Notes: generated from the sequence alone by a model not told the origin. A stretch of DNA of 64,000 bases from an uncultured Lachnospiraceae bacterium (GCA_910587095.1 CAJUMJ010000058.1:62001-126000); one strand, 5' to 3'; shown: positions 51,853 through 60,658, counted from the first letter of the stretch. Translations and numbers: made by a program.

Positions 51853-52944
51853 CTATTCAGCCGGCCTTATCCTTCGAAGCACCCGCTTCACCTTCACCTT
51901 GAGCGGAATAACCACCTGCTCCTCCCACCGCAGTCTCCTGCAATAGGACGCCGTGGATCTGTAAAAGAGCGCAAGCTTCCTTTTGTCTCTCGAGTCGGCG
52001 ACAGACACCGAAAACGCCTGTCTTGCCCTCTCCTTGTCTCTTCCCAAAATCTCCTCAAGCCGTGACAGATATTCCCTGCTTTCCGCGTCATCCGCGTTTT
52101 TCTCTATATCGCCATAAAATAACAGCAGTCTTTTATAAAAAAAATAATCGTGCGTCAGAGCTAAATCTTCTCTGCCGATGCTTTGCAAAAACTTTGTCTT
52201 CTCAATATAGGCGGGGATCTGATCCGTAAATGTCCGAGAATTGATCCGCCGGTTCATGATACTTCCCTCTCTGTCTATTATATAGTTATACATGGCAGTG
52301 TCAAGGTAAATACACCGGTCCGCCCGCGCAAGGACGGCTGTCATAAACACGATATCCTCGTACCACCTTCCCTCGGGGAAGGATATACCATCCAGAATTT
52401 CTCTTCTGTACAGTTTGTTCCACGCAGCGTTCTGGATCGCATACTCCTCCCGCTCCTCCACATAACATGTCAAAGCTTCCTGCTTTTCGAAGACAACTGC
52501 TCTGTCCGCCGACCCGTCCAAAGTATGTGAACGGGAAATCTGGCGGTAACGGCAGACGGCGACATCCGCCTGCTGGTCTTTAAGCGCACCCAAAAGCTTT
52601 TCATACATATCCACGTCAATCCAATCGTCCCCGTCCACGAAGCCGATATAGCTTCCCTTCGCTTTGGCGACTCCCACATTTCTCGCCCGGGCCAGACCGC
52701 CGTTCTTCTGGTGGATTACATTTACCCTGTTATCTTTTCCTGCCAGCCTGTCGCAAATCGCCCCCGTATTGTCCGTGGAACCGTCATCCACCACAATCAC
52801 TTCCAGATTCCGGTACGTCTGCTCACAGATGGAACGCAGTCCTTTTTCCACATATGCTTCTATATTGTAGGCGGCAACAATTACCGAAATCAGTTCTCCT
52901 TCATCCTGCGATCCTGGCGGCTGATAGTGTTCCAATATTCGCAT
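51853..52944 (-). CDS. Glycosyltransferase family 2
   Basis: 363 residues. LISVIVAAYNIEAYVEKGLRS, VVDDGSTDNTG, LARARNVGV and IGFVDGDDWID are the GT2 donor site. NAAWNKLYRREIL is the acceptor-side lysine segment, GRWYEDIVFM the acidic one. The ATG at 52944 with AAAGGAAA in front is chosen; the open frame runs 32 codons further into a basic, intergenic-looking stretch. The 205-bp gap upstream is AT-rich and could hold a promoter, but no convincing pair of boxes was found. Confidence 0.92.
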   Translation of the reverse strand: MRILEHYQPPGSQDEGELISVIVAAYNIEAYVEKGLRSICEQTYRNLEVIVVDDGSTDNTGAICDRLAGKDNRVNVIHQKNGGLARARNVGVAKAKGSYIGFVDGDDWIDVDMYEKLLGALKDQQADVAVCRYRQISRSHTLDGSADRAVVFEKQEALTCYVEEREEYAIQNAAWNKLYRREILDGISFPEGRWYEDIVFMTAVLARADRCIYLDTAMYNYIIDREGSIMNRRINSRTFTDQIPAYIEKTKFLQSIGREDLALTHDYFFYKRLLLFYGDIEKNADDAESREYLSRLEEILGRDKERARQAFSVSVADSRDKRKLALFYRSTASYCRRLRWEEQVVIPLKVKVKRVLRRIRPAE

Positions 52945-53149
52945 ATCGTTTCCTTTCTGTTTTCGGCGCTCTCTTTTAGGGCACCCCAAAACCTCATATC
53001 GTATCAGTTGTTGTTTTTCACAACATACATAACCGCACATAATTTTAGCAATAAATAACGCTAATCACTTGTTATGAAATAAATTGGAATATTTTTCTTT
53101 TGATCCACAACACATGTATTTGCTCTTTAAAGCAAGTCTGTTTATTAAA

Positions 53150-55105
53150 TTATAAATTAATTTTCCTCTTTCTTGCCCACTCCTGAAACATCAGAATGTA
53201 CCAAATCTGCGGCTTCCAGACATTTTTCACAATATAATCATCCCATAATTTTTTCACTGCCGTCGCGTCAAAGAGCCCTTCTTCCTTTAAAAGGGAAGGA
53301 TCAAGCAGGCCTTCCGCCCAATCCCTGAGTTCTTTCTCTCTCAACCACCGGTGCAGCGGAATCGAGAAGCCTTTTTTCGGTCTGTCCATCAACTCCCGTG
53401 GCACATACCGGTACAGTACATCACGCAGCACCTTCTTTCCGACCCCTCCGTCCCGCTTGTAAGCAAGCGGAAGCCTCCACGCAAACTCCACCACATCTTT
53501 GTCCAGCATCGGCACCCGCGTCTCCAGCGAGACTGCCATAGCCGTCCGGTCCACCTTATTCAGAATATCGTCCGGATGATACATCAGCAAATCCATCAGC
53601 ATCAGATTGTTTTGCGGCTCCTCAAGAAGTCCCGCCGGATAAGTATCCATCCACGTAAGTCCCGCCCTTTTTGACTGCATCTCTTCCCACAATCCGAATT
53701 CCGAATCTCCTCTTTTTTCCGCTTTCCCGATCAGATTAAGCCCCTCTCCGATCTCCGAGCGCAGATACATGTCCTCTATCGATTTCGCGCCTAAGAGCCT
53801 GCCTCTGACGGCCATAGAAGCGTTCCCCGTATATGAAGCAAGCCCCAGCAGGGCGCTTGCCGGCGTCCGCAGCGCGCCCGGTATTTTCCTGACCCGGTTC
53901 CAGATGCGGTCAATAGAATAATATGTGTTATATCCGCAAAAGAGCTCGTCTCCGCCGTCGCCGCTCAAGGATACCGTCACATTCTCCCTTGTGATACGGC
54001 TCACGAGATGCGTGGGAATCTGTGAAGAATCCGCAAAAGGCTCCCCAAACATCCTCGCCAAAGTGGGAATCACCTTTCTGGCATCCTCCTCCGTGATATA
54101 GACCTCCGTGTGATCCGTTCCGAGATGTGCGGCGATCTCCTTCGCCACCGGCGCCTCGTTAAACTGCTCCTCCCACATGCCGACGGTAAAGGTTCTGACT
54201 CTCCTGCCGCTTTGAGACTGCATCAGCGCCACCACTGTGCTGCTGTCGATTCCGGCGGAGAGAAAAGCGCCTACCGGCACGTCCGCCACCATCTGTCCGG
54301 CGATGGATTCCCGCAAAAGACGTTCCAGCTCCCACGCCGCTTCCTCCTCGCTTCCCCCGAAAAGTTCTTTCTGTCCAATAACAGCCGTTTCCATCATGGA
54401 CCAATAGGTTTCTATCTCTGCTTTGTCAAATGGTGCTTTAACTTTTAATATTTTACCCGGCTCCAGCTTCCAGATCCCCCGGTATACGGAAAACGGCGCG
54501 GAAATATATCCGTAACGCATGTAATTCCGCAATATATCTACGTTGACCGGATTGGCAAACCCGTCTAATGAGGCGATGGATCCGAGGTCTGAGGCGAATA
54601 CAAAGCTCCCATCATTCTCCCTGTTATTTATATTATCCTTTAATATTCCATAAAATAACGGCTTCTCCCCAACTCTGTCCCGAGCAAGAAATAACGTCCG
54701 TTCTTCCCTGTCATACAACGCAATCGCAAACATTCCCTTTGCCATTTTCAGCACATCCTTGAACCCGTAGGCGGCGATGGCTTCCAGAAGCGTCTCCGTG
54801 TCAGAGCTTCCCCGAAAAGCGGCGGCCTTTTTTTCCGCCTGCAATTTTTTCCGGATCGCGGTATGATTGTATATCTCTCCGTTGTAGGCGATCACATACC
54901 TGCCGTCCCTTGAAACCATGGGCTGCGCACCCGCAGGCGACAAGTCCACAATGGCAAGTCGTCTGTGTCCGAGCACCACGCTGTGATCCTCCGTGGCCCA
55001 CACCCCGGAACCATCCGGCCCCCTGTGGCGCATCCGGTCGCACATCCGTCCGATATTCTTCTCCCAGTCCCCTTTCCAGTTACAAAACCCCGCTATTCCA
55101 CACAT
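53150..55105 (-). CDS. asnB: Asparagine synthetase B, glutamine-hydrolysing
   Basis: 651 residues. Begins MCGIAGF with the catalytic Cys2 of the class II glutaminase domain; RHRGPDGSG, GHRRLAIVDL and YNGEIYNH bind glutamine. FLSAGIDSSTVVAL is the ATP pyrophosphatase loop (SAGIDSS rather than SGG), and LSGDGGDELFCGY, KVDRTAMAVSLETRVPMLD complete the synthetase domain. It uses glutamine and ATP to amidate a carboxylate: aspartate by family, but in polysaccharide loci such proteins often amidate uronic acids. The ATG at 55105 follows a structured 229-bp gap. Enzyme type certain, substrate open. Confidence 0.93.
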   Translation of the reverse strand: MCGIAGFCNWKGDWEKNIGRMCDRMRHRGPDGSGVWATEDHSVVLGHRRLAIVDLSPAGAQPMVSRDGRYVIAYNGEIYNHTAIRKKLQAEKKAAAFRGSSDTETLLEAIAAYGFKDVLKMAKGMFAIALYDREERTLFLARDRVGEKPLFYGILKDNINNRENDGSFVFASDLGSIASLDGFANPVNVDILRNYMRYGYISAPFSVYRGIWKLEPGKILKVKAPFDKAEIETYWSMMETAVIGQKELFGGSEEEAAWELERLLRESIAGQMVADVPVGAFLSAGIDSSTVVALMQSQSGRRVRTFTVGMWEEQFNEAPVAKEIAAHLGTDHTEVYITEEDARKVIPTLARMFGEPFADSSQIPTHLVSRITRENVTVSLSGDGGDELFCGYNTYYSIDRIWNRVRKIPGALRTPASALLGLASYTGNASMAVRGRLLGAKSIEDMYLRSEIGEGLNLIGKAEKRGDSEFGLWEEMQSKRAGLTWMDTYPAGLLEEPQNNLMLMDLLMYHPDDILNKVDRTAMAVSLETRVPMLDKDVVEFAWRLPLAYKRDGGVGKKVLRDVLYRYVPRELMDRPKKGFSIPLHRWLREKELRDWAEGLLDPSLLKEEGLFDATAVKKLWDDYIVKNVWKPQIWYILMFQEWARKRKINL

Positions 55106-55150
55106 GTGTTATTTTCCCTTCGTTTTTCTTTTCCGCGTTACTGCGATAAC

Positions 55151-55329
55151 TGCGAAACTCACTTCAAGGCTGTGGTTGTTGCACAAATAGCATAATCATA
55201 AACAGACCCTTGTAAAACGTTGGTACTTGACGAGGTCTTCTCGAGTCTAGTACCACTACGTTTGGAATGGAGCGAAAGCGCGTCTGTGTTGATTATGCTA
55301 TTTGTGCTCCCCCCTAAAAGAGTTTCGCA
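55151..55329. repeat. 179-bp nested inverted-repeat element (MITE- or RNA-like)
   Basis: Outer arms TGCGAAACTC (55151-55160) and its complement (55320-55329); inner perfect 18-bp arms GCACAAATAGCATAATCA (55181-55198) and complement (55290-55307); then ACAGAC, AAACG and GGTACT pairings and a central hairpin around CTCGAGAAGACCTC. The whole folds back on itself, on either strand. It fills the gap between the SGNH gene and asnB. Within it, on the minus strand, TTTACA-16 bp-TATGCT could be a weak promoter for asnB. No coding potential. Confidence 0.8.
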
Positions 55330-55334
55330 TATTC

Positions 55335-56480
55335 CTACTCTTCCCGCTCCGCGTAATCCTCGTTCGCAATCCGTTCTCTGATCGTCGAAACCGCCTCCGC
55401 CTGTTTCTCCTGCCACAGCGCGTAAGCCTCGTCCCAGGAAGCGTATGCAGGATCCCCGCGATGATCGGGCAGATCGTAGTTTTCTCTCAGATAGCGCGCC
55501 AGAAAGGCTGTACACTTCTCTGCGCCGACAGCGTTGGTATGGCTTCCGTAATCCGCGAAATCTTCCTCAAACACAATGCCGACGTCCCCGTAGCATTGAT
55601 TCATGTTGACAAAAGAGTACCCTTCCTCGTTGACCAAATCCCTGATATAGTTATACATCTGCTGCTCTTCCACGGACAGACCGTAGGGGGAGACGATGAA
55701 CAGCGCCTCCTTCCCCTCCTTTTTCAGAAAGGCGAGAAGTTCCCGCAAATACCCCTCCTGCTCCTCCGGTATGGGAAGCACGCCTCCTATACTGTAGAGC
55801 GGCATGGGCTGGGGCCCTACTTCATCCCGGAAAGTATACCCCTTCAAGGGATGCCTGTGACGGTAAAACATGTTTGCCCACTCCGACGGCAGCGCCAGCA
55901 TTTTCCAGTTGTTGTGGTACTTCATAATGTCGAGATAATAGCTCAGCCTTCCCTCCTCATCATCTTCCGGCACAAGTCCCCGTATGGCTCTCGCGCGCAA
56001 AAAAGAGTGCTTCAGGTTGTCCGTCACGCCCCTCGTGTAGGCCATATTGTCCATCAGCCCCGCCTCCTCCATGGTAAACATGCGCATCTCGAAAATGTAA
56101 AGTCCCGGAGACTGGGTTTTCTCCGCCTCCTCCACCAGATACCGCATGGCCGCGGGCCTTTGCACATTGGTGGAGAGAGGATACATGGCGATCCCCGTCT
56201 CTCCCCACAGCTTTGGCGCGGAATAGTAGGGAAAAACCGGGCTTGATCCGATCATAACCACATCCAGTGAATTCTTCTTCTCCGCGTAAAAACCCGCGAA
56301 GCGGTCTTTCACATCCCCGTTGGTTCTCACCATATATGACACAGGCAGCAAAACCGCCAGAAACAGCGCCGAAAAAACCGCTGCCTGCATCAACTCGCGC
56401 CGCCTTTTTGCGCGTTTCTCTTTCTCCCCCGCATCCTTTGGCAGGATCTTTGTCCCTTGCGTCTTTTCCTCTCCGCTCAC
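55335..56480 (-). CDS. Membrane-anchored SGNH/GDSL-type hydrolase or acyltransferase (DltD-like)
   Basis: 381 residues. A basic, cytoplasmic start of about 30 residues, one helix (about 31-51), and an external domain. VVMIGSSPVFPYY near residue 75 is the nucleophile-serine block, and DFADYGSHTNAVGAEK near 310 supplies the Asp and His of the third block, where the normal form is D-x-x-H-x-N. These are DltD/AlgX-like features. Such proteins transfer O-acetyl or D-alanyl groups outside the membrane, usually with an MBOAT partner, which is not in this window. The gene lies 12 bp after a GT4 gene. Function inferred. Confidence 0.75.
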   Translation of the reverse strand: MSGEEKTQGTKILPKDAGEKEKRAKRRRELMQAAVFSALFLAVLLPVSYMVRTNGDVKDRFAGFYAEKKNSLDVVMIGSSPVFPYYSAPKLWGETGIAMYPLSTNVQRPAAMRYLVEEAEKTQSPGLYIFEMRMFTMEEAGLMDNMAYTRGVTDNLKHSFLRARAIRGLVPEDDEEGRLSYYLDIMKYHNNWKMLALPSEWANMFYRHRHPLKGYTFRDEVGPQPMPLYSIGGVLPIPEEQEGYLRELLAFLKKEGKEALFIVSPYGLSVEEQQMYNYIRDLVNEEGYSFVNMNQCYGDVGIVFEEDFADYGSHTNAVGAEKCTAFLARYLRENYDLPDHRGDPAYASWDEAYALWQEKQAEAVSTIRERIANEDYAEREE

Positions 56481-56492
56481 CGCAAACTCTCC

Positions 56493-57596
56493 TTATATAA
56501 TCTCCTCAAAATATGCTTTCCACATGGCGTTCACCCGATCCGGGGCAAGTCGATTTTGAATCTTTGCCGCCTCCCTGCCAAGTCTGTCCGAAAGTTCCCT
56601 GTCCCCAAGCAGCCTGTCCATGGCCGTCTCCAGAGCCTTCCTGTCACCCGCGGGAATTACCAGCCCGTTTACGCCGTCAGTCATAAGCTCTTCCGTGCCG
56701 CCGCTTGGCACATCCGTCGCGATCACCGCAAGTCCCAAAGCCAACGCTTCGATCAGCGCGTTCGACACGCCTTCCGAGTAGGAGGTGAGAAGAAAGAGCG
56801 AGGCACGCCCGATCCGTCTCGCTACGTCCTGTACCACGCCGGGAAGAACAACCCGCTCAGAAACGCCCAGGGAGGCCGCCAGCGTCTCCAAATCGGGGCG
56901 TAATTCGCCGTCCCCGTAAATTACCAGTTCATAATCGGGATAGCGGTCCTTTAAGGCGGCAAAGGCCCTGATCTGCATTTCATGATTTTTGTTGGCGTCC
57001 ATGCGTCCCACGGACACAATCCTTTTCTCCCGCTCCCCCTCATATCTTGGTCTGATGAAGTCGGGATTCAGTGAGTTTGGCAAAATCACCGCCCGCTCTC
57101 CCACCTTTTTGCAAAAGAAATCCCTGGAACGCTCCGTCTGCAGGATAATTCCCGCCGCCCGGGAAAAAAGAACATCCGCCATCCGACGCATCGCTCTTGT
57201 GGGATACTCCTCCCCGGCCTCCCCCACCACCGACACCACCGGCTTTGCACCCGTACCGAAAGCCGTGACCACGGCCATAAAATTGTTTTTTCCTATGCAG
57301 GATAAAATAAGCGCCGGCCTCTCCGTCTTCCATATCGCATGTAATTTATTTAATCTCCTGAAAAAATTGATAATCCGGCTGGAGGAGACTTCTTCCTCTC
57401 CGATATCGGAGATAATTCTTTTGATCCCGTCCGGCAGGACATACTCGTCCTCCTTCCGGTACTGCGTCACCATGATGACGCGATACCCCTCTCTCTGGAA
57501 AAATTCGGCCAGATTTACGAACACTCGTTCTGCTCCCCCCTTTCGGAGAGAGCCGATGTAGAAAGCTATTTTTTTCTCTGTACTTTTACGCTTCAT
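56493..57596 (-). CDS. Glycosyltransferase family 4
   Basis: 367 residues. IGSLRKGGAERVFVNLAEF is the GGAER loop of GT4; VSVGRMDANKNHEMQIRAF and LLTSYSEGVSNALIEALALG the C-terminal donor site with the E-x7-E pair; VPSGGTEEL follows. Typical of galactosyl- or GalNAc-transferases such as PglA/CapM relatives. The 226-bp gap upstream is very AT-rich (57597-57822) and holds TTGACG but no matching -10 box, so I mark no promoter. Family sure, sugar inferred. Confidence 0.92.
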   Translation of the reverse strand: MKRKSTEKKIAFYIGSLRKGGAERVFVNLAEFFQREGYRVIMVTQYRKEDEYVLPDGIKRIISDIGEEEVSSSRIINFFRRLNKLHAIWKTERPALILSCIGKNNFMAVVTAFGTGAKPVVSVVGEAGEEYPTRAMRRMADVLFSRAAGIILQTERSRDFFCKKVGERAVILPNSLNPDFIRPRYEGEREKRIVSVGRMDANKNHEMQIRAFAALKDRYPDYELVIYGDGELRPDLETLAASLGVSERVVLPGVVQDVARRIGRASLFLLTSYSEGVSNALIEALALGLAVIATDVPSGGTEELMTDGVNGLVIPAGDRKALETAMDRLLGDRELSDRLGREAAKIQNRLAPDRVNAMWKAYFEEII

Positions 57597-57822
57597 AGGT
57601 TTGCATAAATTCCTTCATTTTCGACTAAACACATGTGTTCTTGAATCAGATTCCTGCATTTTTCTACACTTTCCGTCAAAAAACACATTTTTAGTTAAAC
57701 TACCATTTATTTTCGTCCGTCTGAATATTCTGATAATTTATTTATTTTTCTGAATATTTTTCTCTGCTTCTCTTCAATATAACATTTGCAATTTGATTGT
57801 TTTATAACATCCCACACGTTAC

Positions 57823-59718
57823 TTATCCGTGAAATCTTTTGTACCACTGCTGGAATACAAAGAAAGACCATACAAGTCCCGAATAGTTTTCTCCTGTTCC
57901 CCTGCCTTTATCGCCAATCTCAATATAACGTTTTATCATCTCCGGGACGTACATTTCATTAAACACGCCCTGACGTTTTATAAATGCGGCGTCAGAACAG
58001 CATAACAATTGTTCTTTAAGCGGCCCTCTGAGCCATTTGTCGATCGGAACCCCAAACCCCGTCTTTGGCCGGTCAAGCAGCTCCTTCGGTATAAAATCAC
58101 ATGCGATTTCTTTCAGAATATGTTTCTTGTCCCCCGCCGCATACTTATACCGATGCGGAATCCGGTAGGAAAAAGCCATTACATCCGGGTCAAGAATCGG
58201 ACAACGGGCTTCCAGAGAATACTTCATGGACGCACGGTCTACCTTGCACAAAATATCCCCCGGTAAGTAGGTATCCATATCCAAAAGCATTCTCCTCACC
58301 TGCCACTCCTTTGTCGGGTAGCTGCTTTCCACATGGTAGTGCACAGGTATAACATCTGTTTTGTTTGAGATCTCCGCCACCATAGCGCGAGCCATTGCCG
58401 GATAGTTTCCCGCACCAAACTGGGTCTTCGTCTCCCTGTCCCTGTTTCCCGCAATCACACGCACCTTAAAGGGAAGTCTCTTTTCAAGTGCAAGGCTTCT
58501 CACCCCCGGCAGGCTGCACATCCCATGCACGATAGCGCCCAACATATCAAGCTTCTGTGCCTGGGCCACCTTCTCGTAAATATTATATCCGCAGTAAAAC
58601 TCATCCCCGCCGTCACCGGAAAGAGCCACGGTCACCTGCTGCCTCGCGAGCTTACACACCATCATCGTCGCAATCTCGGAAGGATCCGCAAACGGCTCGT
58701 CATAATACGTCGGGATACTTTCTACCATGGAGAACATATCCTCCTCGCCGATGATGAGCTGCGTGTGATCGGTCCCCAAATACCGCGCCACAGCCCCGGC
58801 ATACTTCGCCTCATTATATTTCTCCTCATGAAAGCCGATGGAGAAGGTTTTGACCGGCACGGAAGAATTGTTCTGCGCCAGCGCCGTAATAAGCGAAGAA
58901 TCATATCCGCCGCTCAGAAAGGAGCCGAACGGCACATCCGCGATCATGCGAAGCGATACCGCCCGCTTCAGGAGCCTTTTCAGCTCTTCCTTCGCCTCCC
59001 CGTAGCTTGCCACAGGATTCCTCATTCCCTCTTCATATGCCCTGGCGACGCTCCAATAACTCCGAAAGGTAAGTCTGCCGCCATAAAAAGTAAGAATTTC
59101 CCCGGGCCGCAGCTTAGAGACATTCTCGTAGATGGTTTCCGGCGCGTTGATATACTGCTGGAATAGATAGCGCGAGAGAACCGCCCTGTTGATCCTCCGC
59201 TCAAAGTCCGGGCAAGCCATAATAGGTTTTAGCTCCGACGCGAACACAAGCTCCTCGTTTTCATACCAGTAATAGAGAGGCTTCTTTCCAATCCTGTCCC
59301 GAACCAGATAGAGCTTTTCCTCCGCCCTGTCAAAAAGCGCGATCGCAAACATTCCGTTAAACCGCTCCAAGCAGGAAAGCCCCCATTTTAAATAGGCGGC
59401 TATGATAACTTCCGTATCACAGTCCGACCGGAAGGGATAGTCCGCCAGTTCTTCTCTCAGCTCTCTGAAATTATAAATTTCTCCGTTGTAAACGACGATC
59501 ACCCGGTCGTTGGCGGAATGCATGGGCTGATGTCCCATACTGGACAAATCCAGAATGGAAAGCCTTCTCTGGGCCAGCCCCATACGGTATCCCCCCGACA
59601 GCGGATAGCTCTCCTCCCCGCTGTCGTCGGGCCCCCTGTGATACATTGTGTCATTCATCCGCTTAAGCTGATCCGGCGTGACCTGCCGTCTCCTGACATA
59701 CCCGCATATTCCACACAT
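57823..59718 (-). CDS. asnB: Asparagine synthetase B, glutamine-hydrolysing
   Basis: 631 residues. MCGICGY with Cys2, MYHRGPDDSG, YNGEIYNFREL for glutamine hydrolysis; FLSGGYDSSLITAL for ATP; LSGDGGDEFYCGYN and CKVDRASMKYSLEARCPILD in the synthetase half. It is as close to housekeeping AsnB as to the copy at 53150, yet its start lies one base after the deacetylase-like gene, so it belongs to the glycan operon. Likely amidates a uronate or forms another carboxamide on the glycan. The product of the transfer is not readable from sequence. Confidence 0.93.
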   Translation of the reverse strand: MCGICGYVRRRQVTPDQLKRMNDTMYHRGPDDSGEESYPLSGGYRMGLAQRRLSILDLSSMGHQPMHSANDRVIVVYNGEIYNFRELREELADYPFRSDCDTEVIIAAYLKWGLSCLERFNGMFAIALFDRAEEKLYLVRDRIGKKPLYYWYENEELVFASELKPIMACPDFERRINRAVLSRYLFQQYINAPETIYENVSKLRPGEILTFYGGRLTFRSYWSVARAYEEGMRNPVASYGEAKEELKRLLKRAVSLRMIADVPFGSFLSGGYDSSLITALAQNNSSVPVKTFSIGFHEEKYNEAKYAGAVARYLGTDHTQLIIGEEDMFSMVESIPTYYDEPFADPSEIATMMVCKLARQQVTVALSGDGGDEFYCGYNIYEKVAQAQKLDMLGAIVHGMCSLPGVRSLALEKRLPFKVRVIAGNRDRETKTQFGAGNYPAMARAMVAEISNKTDVIPVHYHVESSYPTKEWQVRRMLLDMDTYLPGDILCKVDRASMKYSLEARCPILDPDVMAFSYRIPHRYKYAAGDKKHILKEIACDFIPKELLDRPKTGFGVPIDKWLRGPLKEQLLCCSDAAFIKRQGVFNEMYVPEMIKRYIEIGDKGRGTGENYSGLVWSFFVFQQWYKRFHG

Positions 59719-59719
59719 A

Positions 59720-60478
59720 TCACTTTACATCCTTACTCATAAAATAGTCCCTGTACTCCCCGAAGTCTTTGCATTCGTTGTCCACGGACTGCACAAGCTC
59801 CTCGTATTTTTCCTGCATAAGCGCCCTGTAATTGTCAAAATTCTCATACCCCTGTTTGCACCATGCAAAGGGATGGGTCAAAATCTGCACCTTGTCATAG
59901 CCTGTTATGTTCGCCTCGTCCGGATAACCATAACGCCAGATATGGTTTGCGTCCGACATATATTTCACGTTCAATTTCATATCACGTGTTATATTATCGC
60001 TAAAGGTGAAGAAGTCATCCTGGTAGGCATTCAGAAGGCCATCGAGCTTAATATTTTCCCGCAGCACATCCTTAGACGGCCTGTGCACGGAAAATTCGGT
60101 GATTTCAAAGCCGAACATCTCACTCAGAATATTGATTTCCATGCGGATGCGTTTTTTGATCTGCTCCATATCCGTCATGCCATTTAACGCAAAATGCAGG
60201 CCGATATGCTGCCCTCTCTCGTGCATGTCTTTGATGATGTCCATATTTTTGCGCGACAGAATATTGTAGGAGTTGTTTGTCCACTGGAAAAAGAAGGTGG
60301 ACGTAAAATCCATACTCTGTTCTACCTTTGCCAGCCGCCATGCTCTCTCTACACTGTACTCCACGTCGTGACGCATGATAATAAAACGGTCTTTTGAGAG
60401 CGCCTCCGCATAGCTACACTGTCTTCCCGTCGCCTTGATAATCCGAATAATCTCCCTGTAATCGTCGAATGAAAACAT
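59720..60478 (-). CDS. Polysaccharide deacetylase-like protein (NodB-type fold)
   Basis: 252 residues from the ATG at 60478, chosen because AAGGAG lies 6 bp upstream; a longer frame runs into palindromes. FIIMRHDVEYSVERAWRLAKVE carries the RHDVD-type metal-binding motif that replaces TFDDG in this subgroup (outline: MRHDVEYS), IGLHFALNG supplies the second His, FSVHRPSKD and LTHPFAWC later motifs. It is cytoplasmic and lies one base before asnB. It may remove an N-acetyl group from a sugar nucleotide or lipid-linked sugar, freeing an amine. Deacetylase activity is inferred. Confidence 0.8.
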   Translation of the reverse strand: MFSFDDYREIIRIIKATGRQCSYAEALSKDRFIIMRHDVEYSVERAWRLAKVEQSMDFTSTFFFQWTNNSYNILSRKNMDIIKDMHERGQHIGLHFALNGMTDMEQIKKRIRMEINILSEMFGFEITEFSVHRPSKDVLRENIKLDGLLNAYQDDFFTFSDNITRDMKLNVKYMSDANHIWRYGYPDEANITGYDKVQILTHPFAWCKQGYENFDNYRALMQEKYEELVQSVDNECKDFGEYRDYFMSKDVK

Positions 60479-60511
60479 CTCTCTCTCCTTTTCAGATACA
60501 CTAACCTCCAT

Positions 60512-60570
60512 GTCACAGCTCTGCTGTGACTCAATCAAGTGCGGAGAATGCCGTATTTTGGGCATTCTCC
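60512..60570 (-). repeat. Two strong hairpins upstream of the deacetylase-like gene
   Basis: GTCACAGC with GCTGTGAC (60512-60519 and 60523-60530, 3-nt loop) and GGAGAATGCC with GGCATTCTCC (60543-60552 and 60561-60570, 8-nt loop). The second arm sequence recurs at 47922. Together with the element at 60572-60658 they fill nearly the whole 177-bp gap. Confidence 0.75.
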
Positions 60571-60571
60571 T

Positions 60572-60658
60572 GTGTGAGACGGAGTTGCAACGCAACTCCT
60601 AGAGTTTCTTGGCGTCCCGTCCTATGGCGGGACGTCTTTAGAAACTCTTCTCACACTA
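60572..60658 (-). repeat. Palindromic intergenic repeat, full copy, cloverleaf-like fold
   Basis: Four stems: an 8-bp closing stem (60572-60579 with 60649-60656), an 8-bp GGAGTTGC hairpin (60581-60588 with 60592-60599), a 9-bp AGAGTTTCT stem (60601-60609 with 60640-60648), and inside that a 6-bp GTCCCG stem (60614-60619 with 60628-60633). All are perfect. The end contains the TAG stop (60658-60656) of the GT-C fusion gene. Related copies lie at 7792, 18429 and 47922. Confidence 0.8.

Noticed and set aside
53041..53149. Promoter-like TATAAT at the end of asnB and TTGCTA..TATGTT further on
   Set aside because: The first has no -35 box and overlaps the stop; the second matches too weakly. The AT-rich gap alone can give such hits.
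45560..57640. ACACATGTG-type palindromes near 53112, 55103 and 57632 and a related sequence at 45565
   Set aside because: Some include the start codon itself and spacing to the genes varies. In AT-rich sequence this can be chance, so I do not call an operator.
57597..57822. Promoter with TTGACG in the AT-rich gap
   Set aside because: No acceptable -10 box lies 16-18 bp downstream, so I did not annotate it.
20535..60658. CRISPR array
   Set aside because: The repeats are few, tens of kilobases apart, and have no regular spacers.
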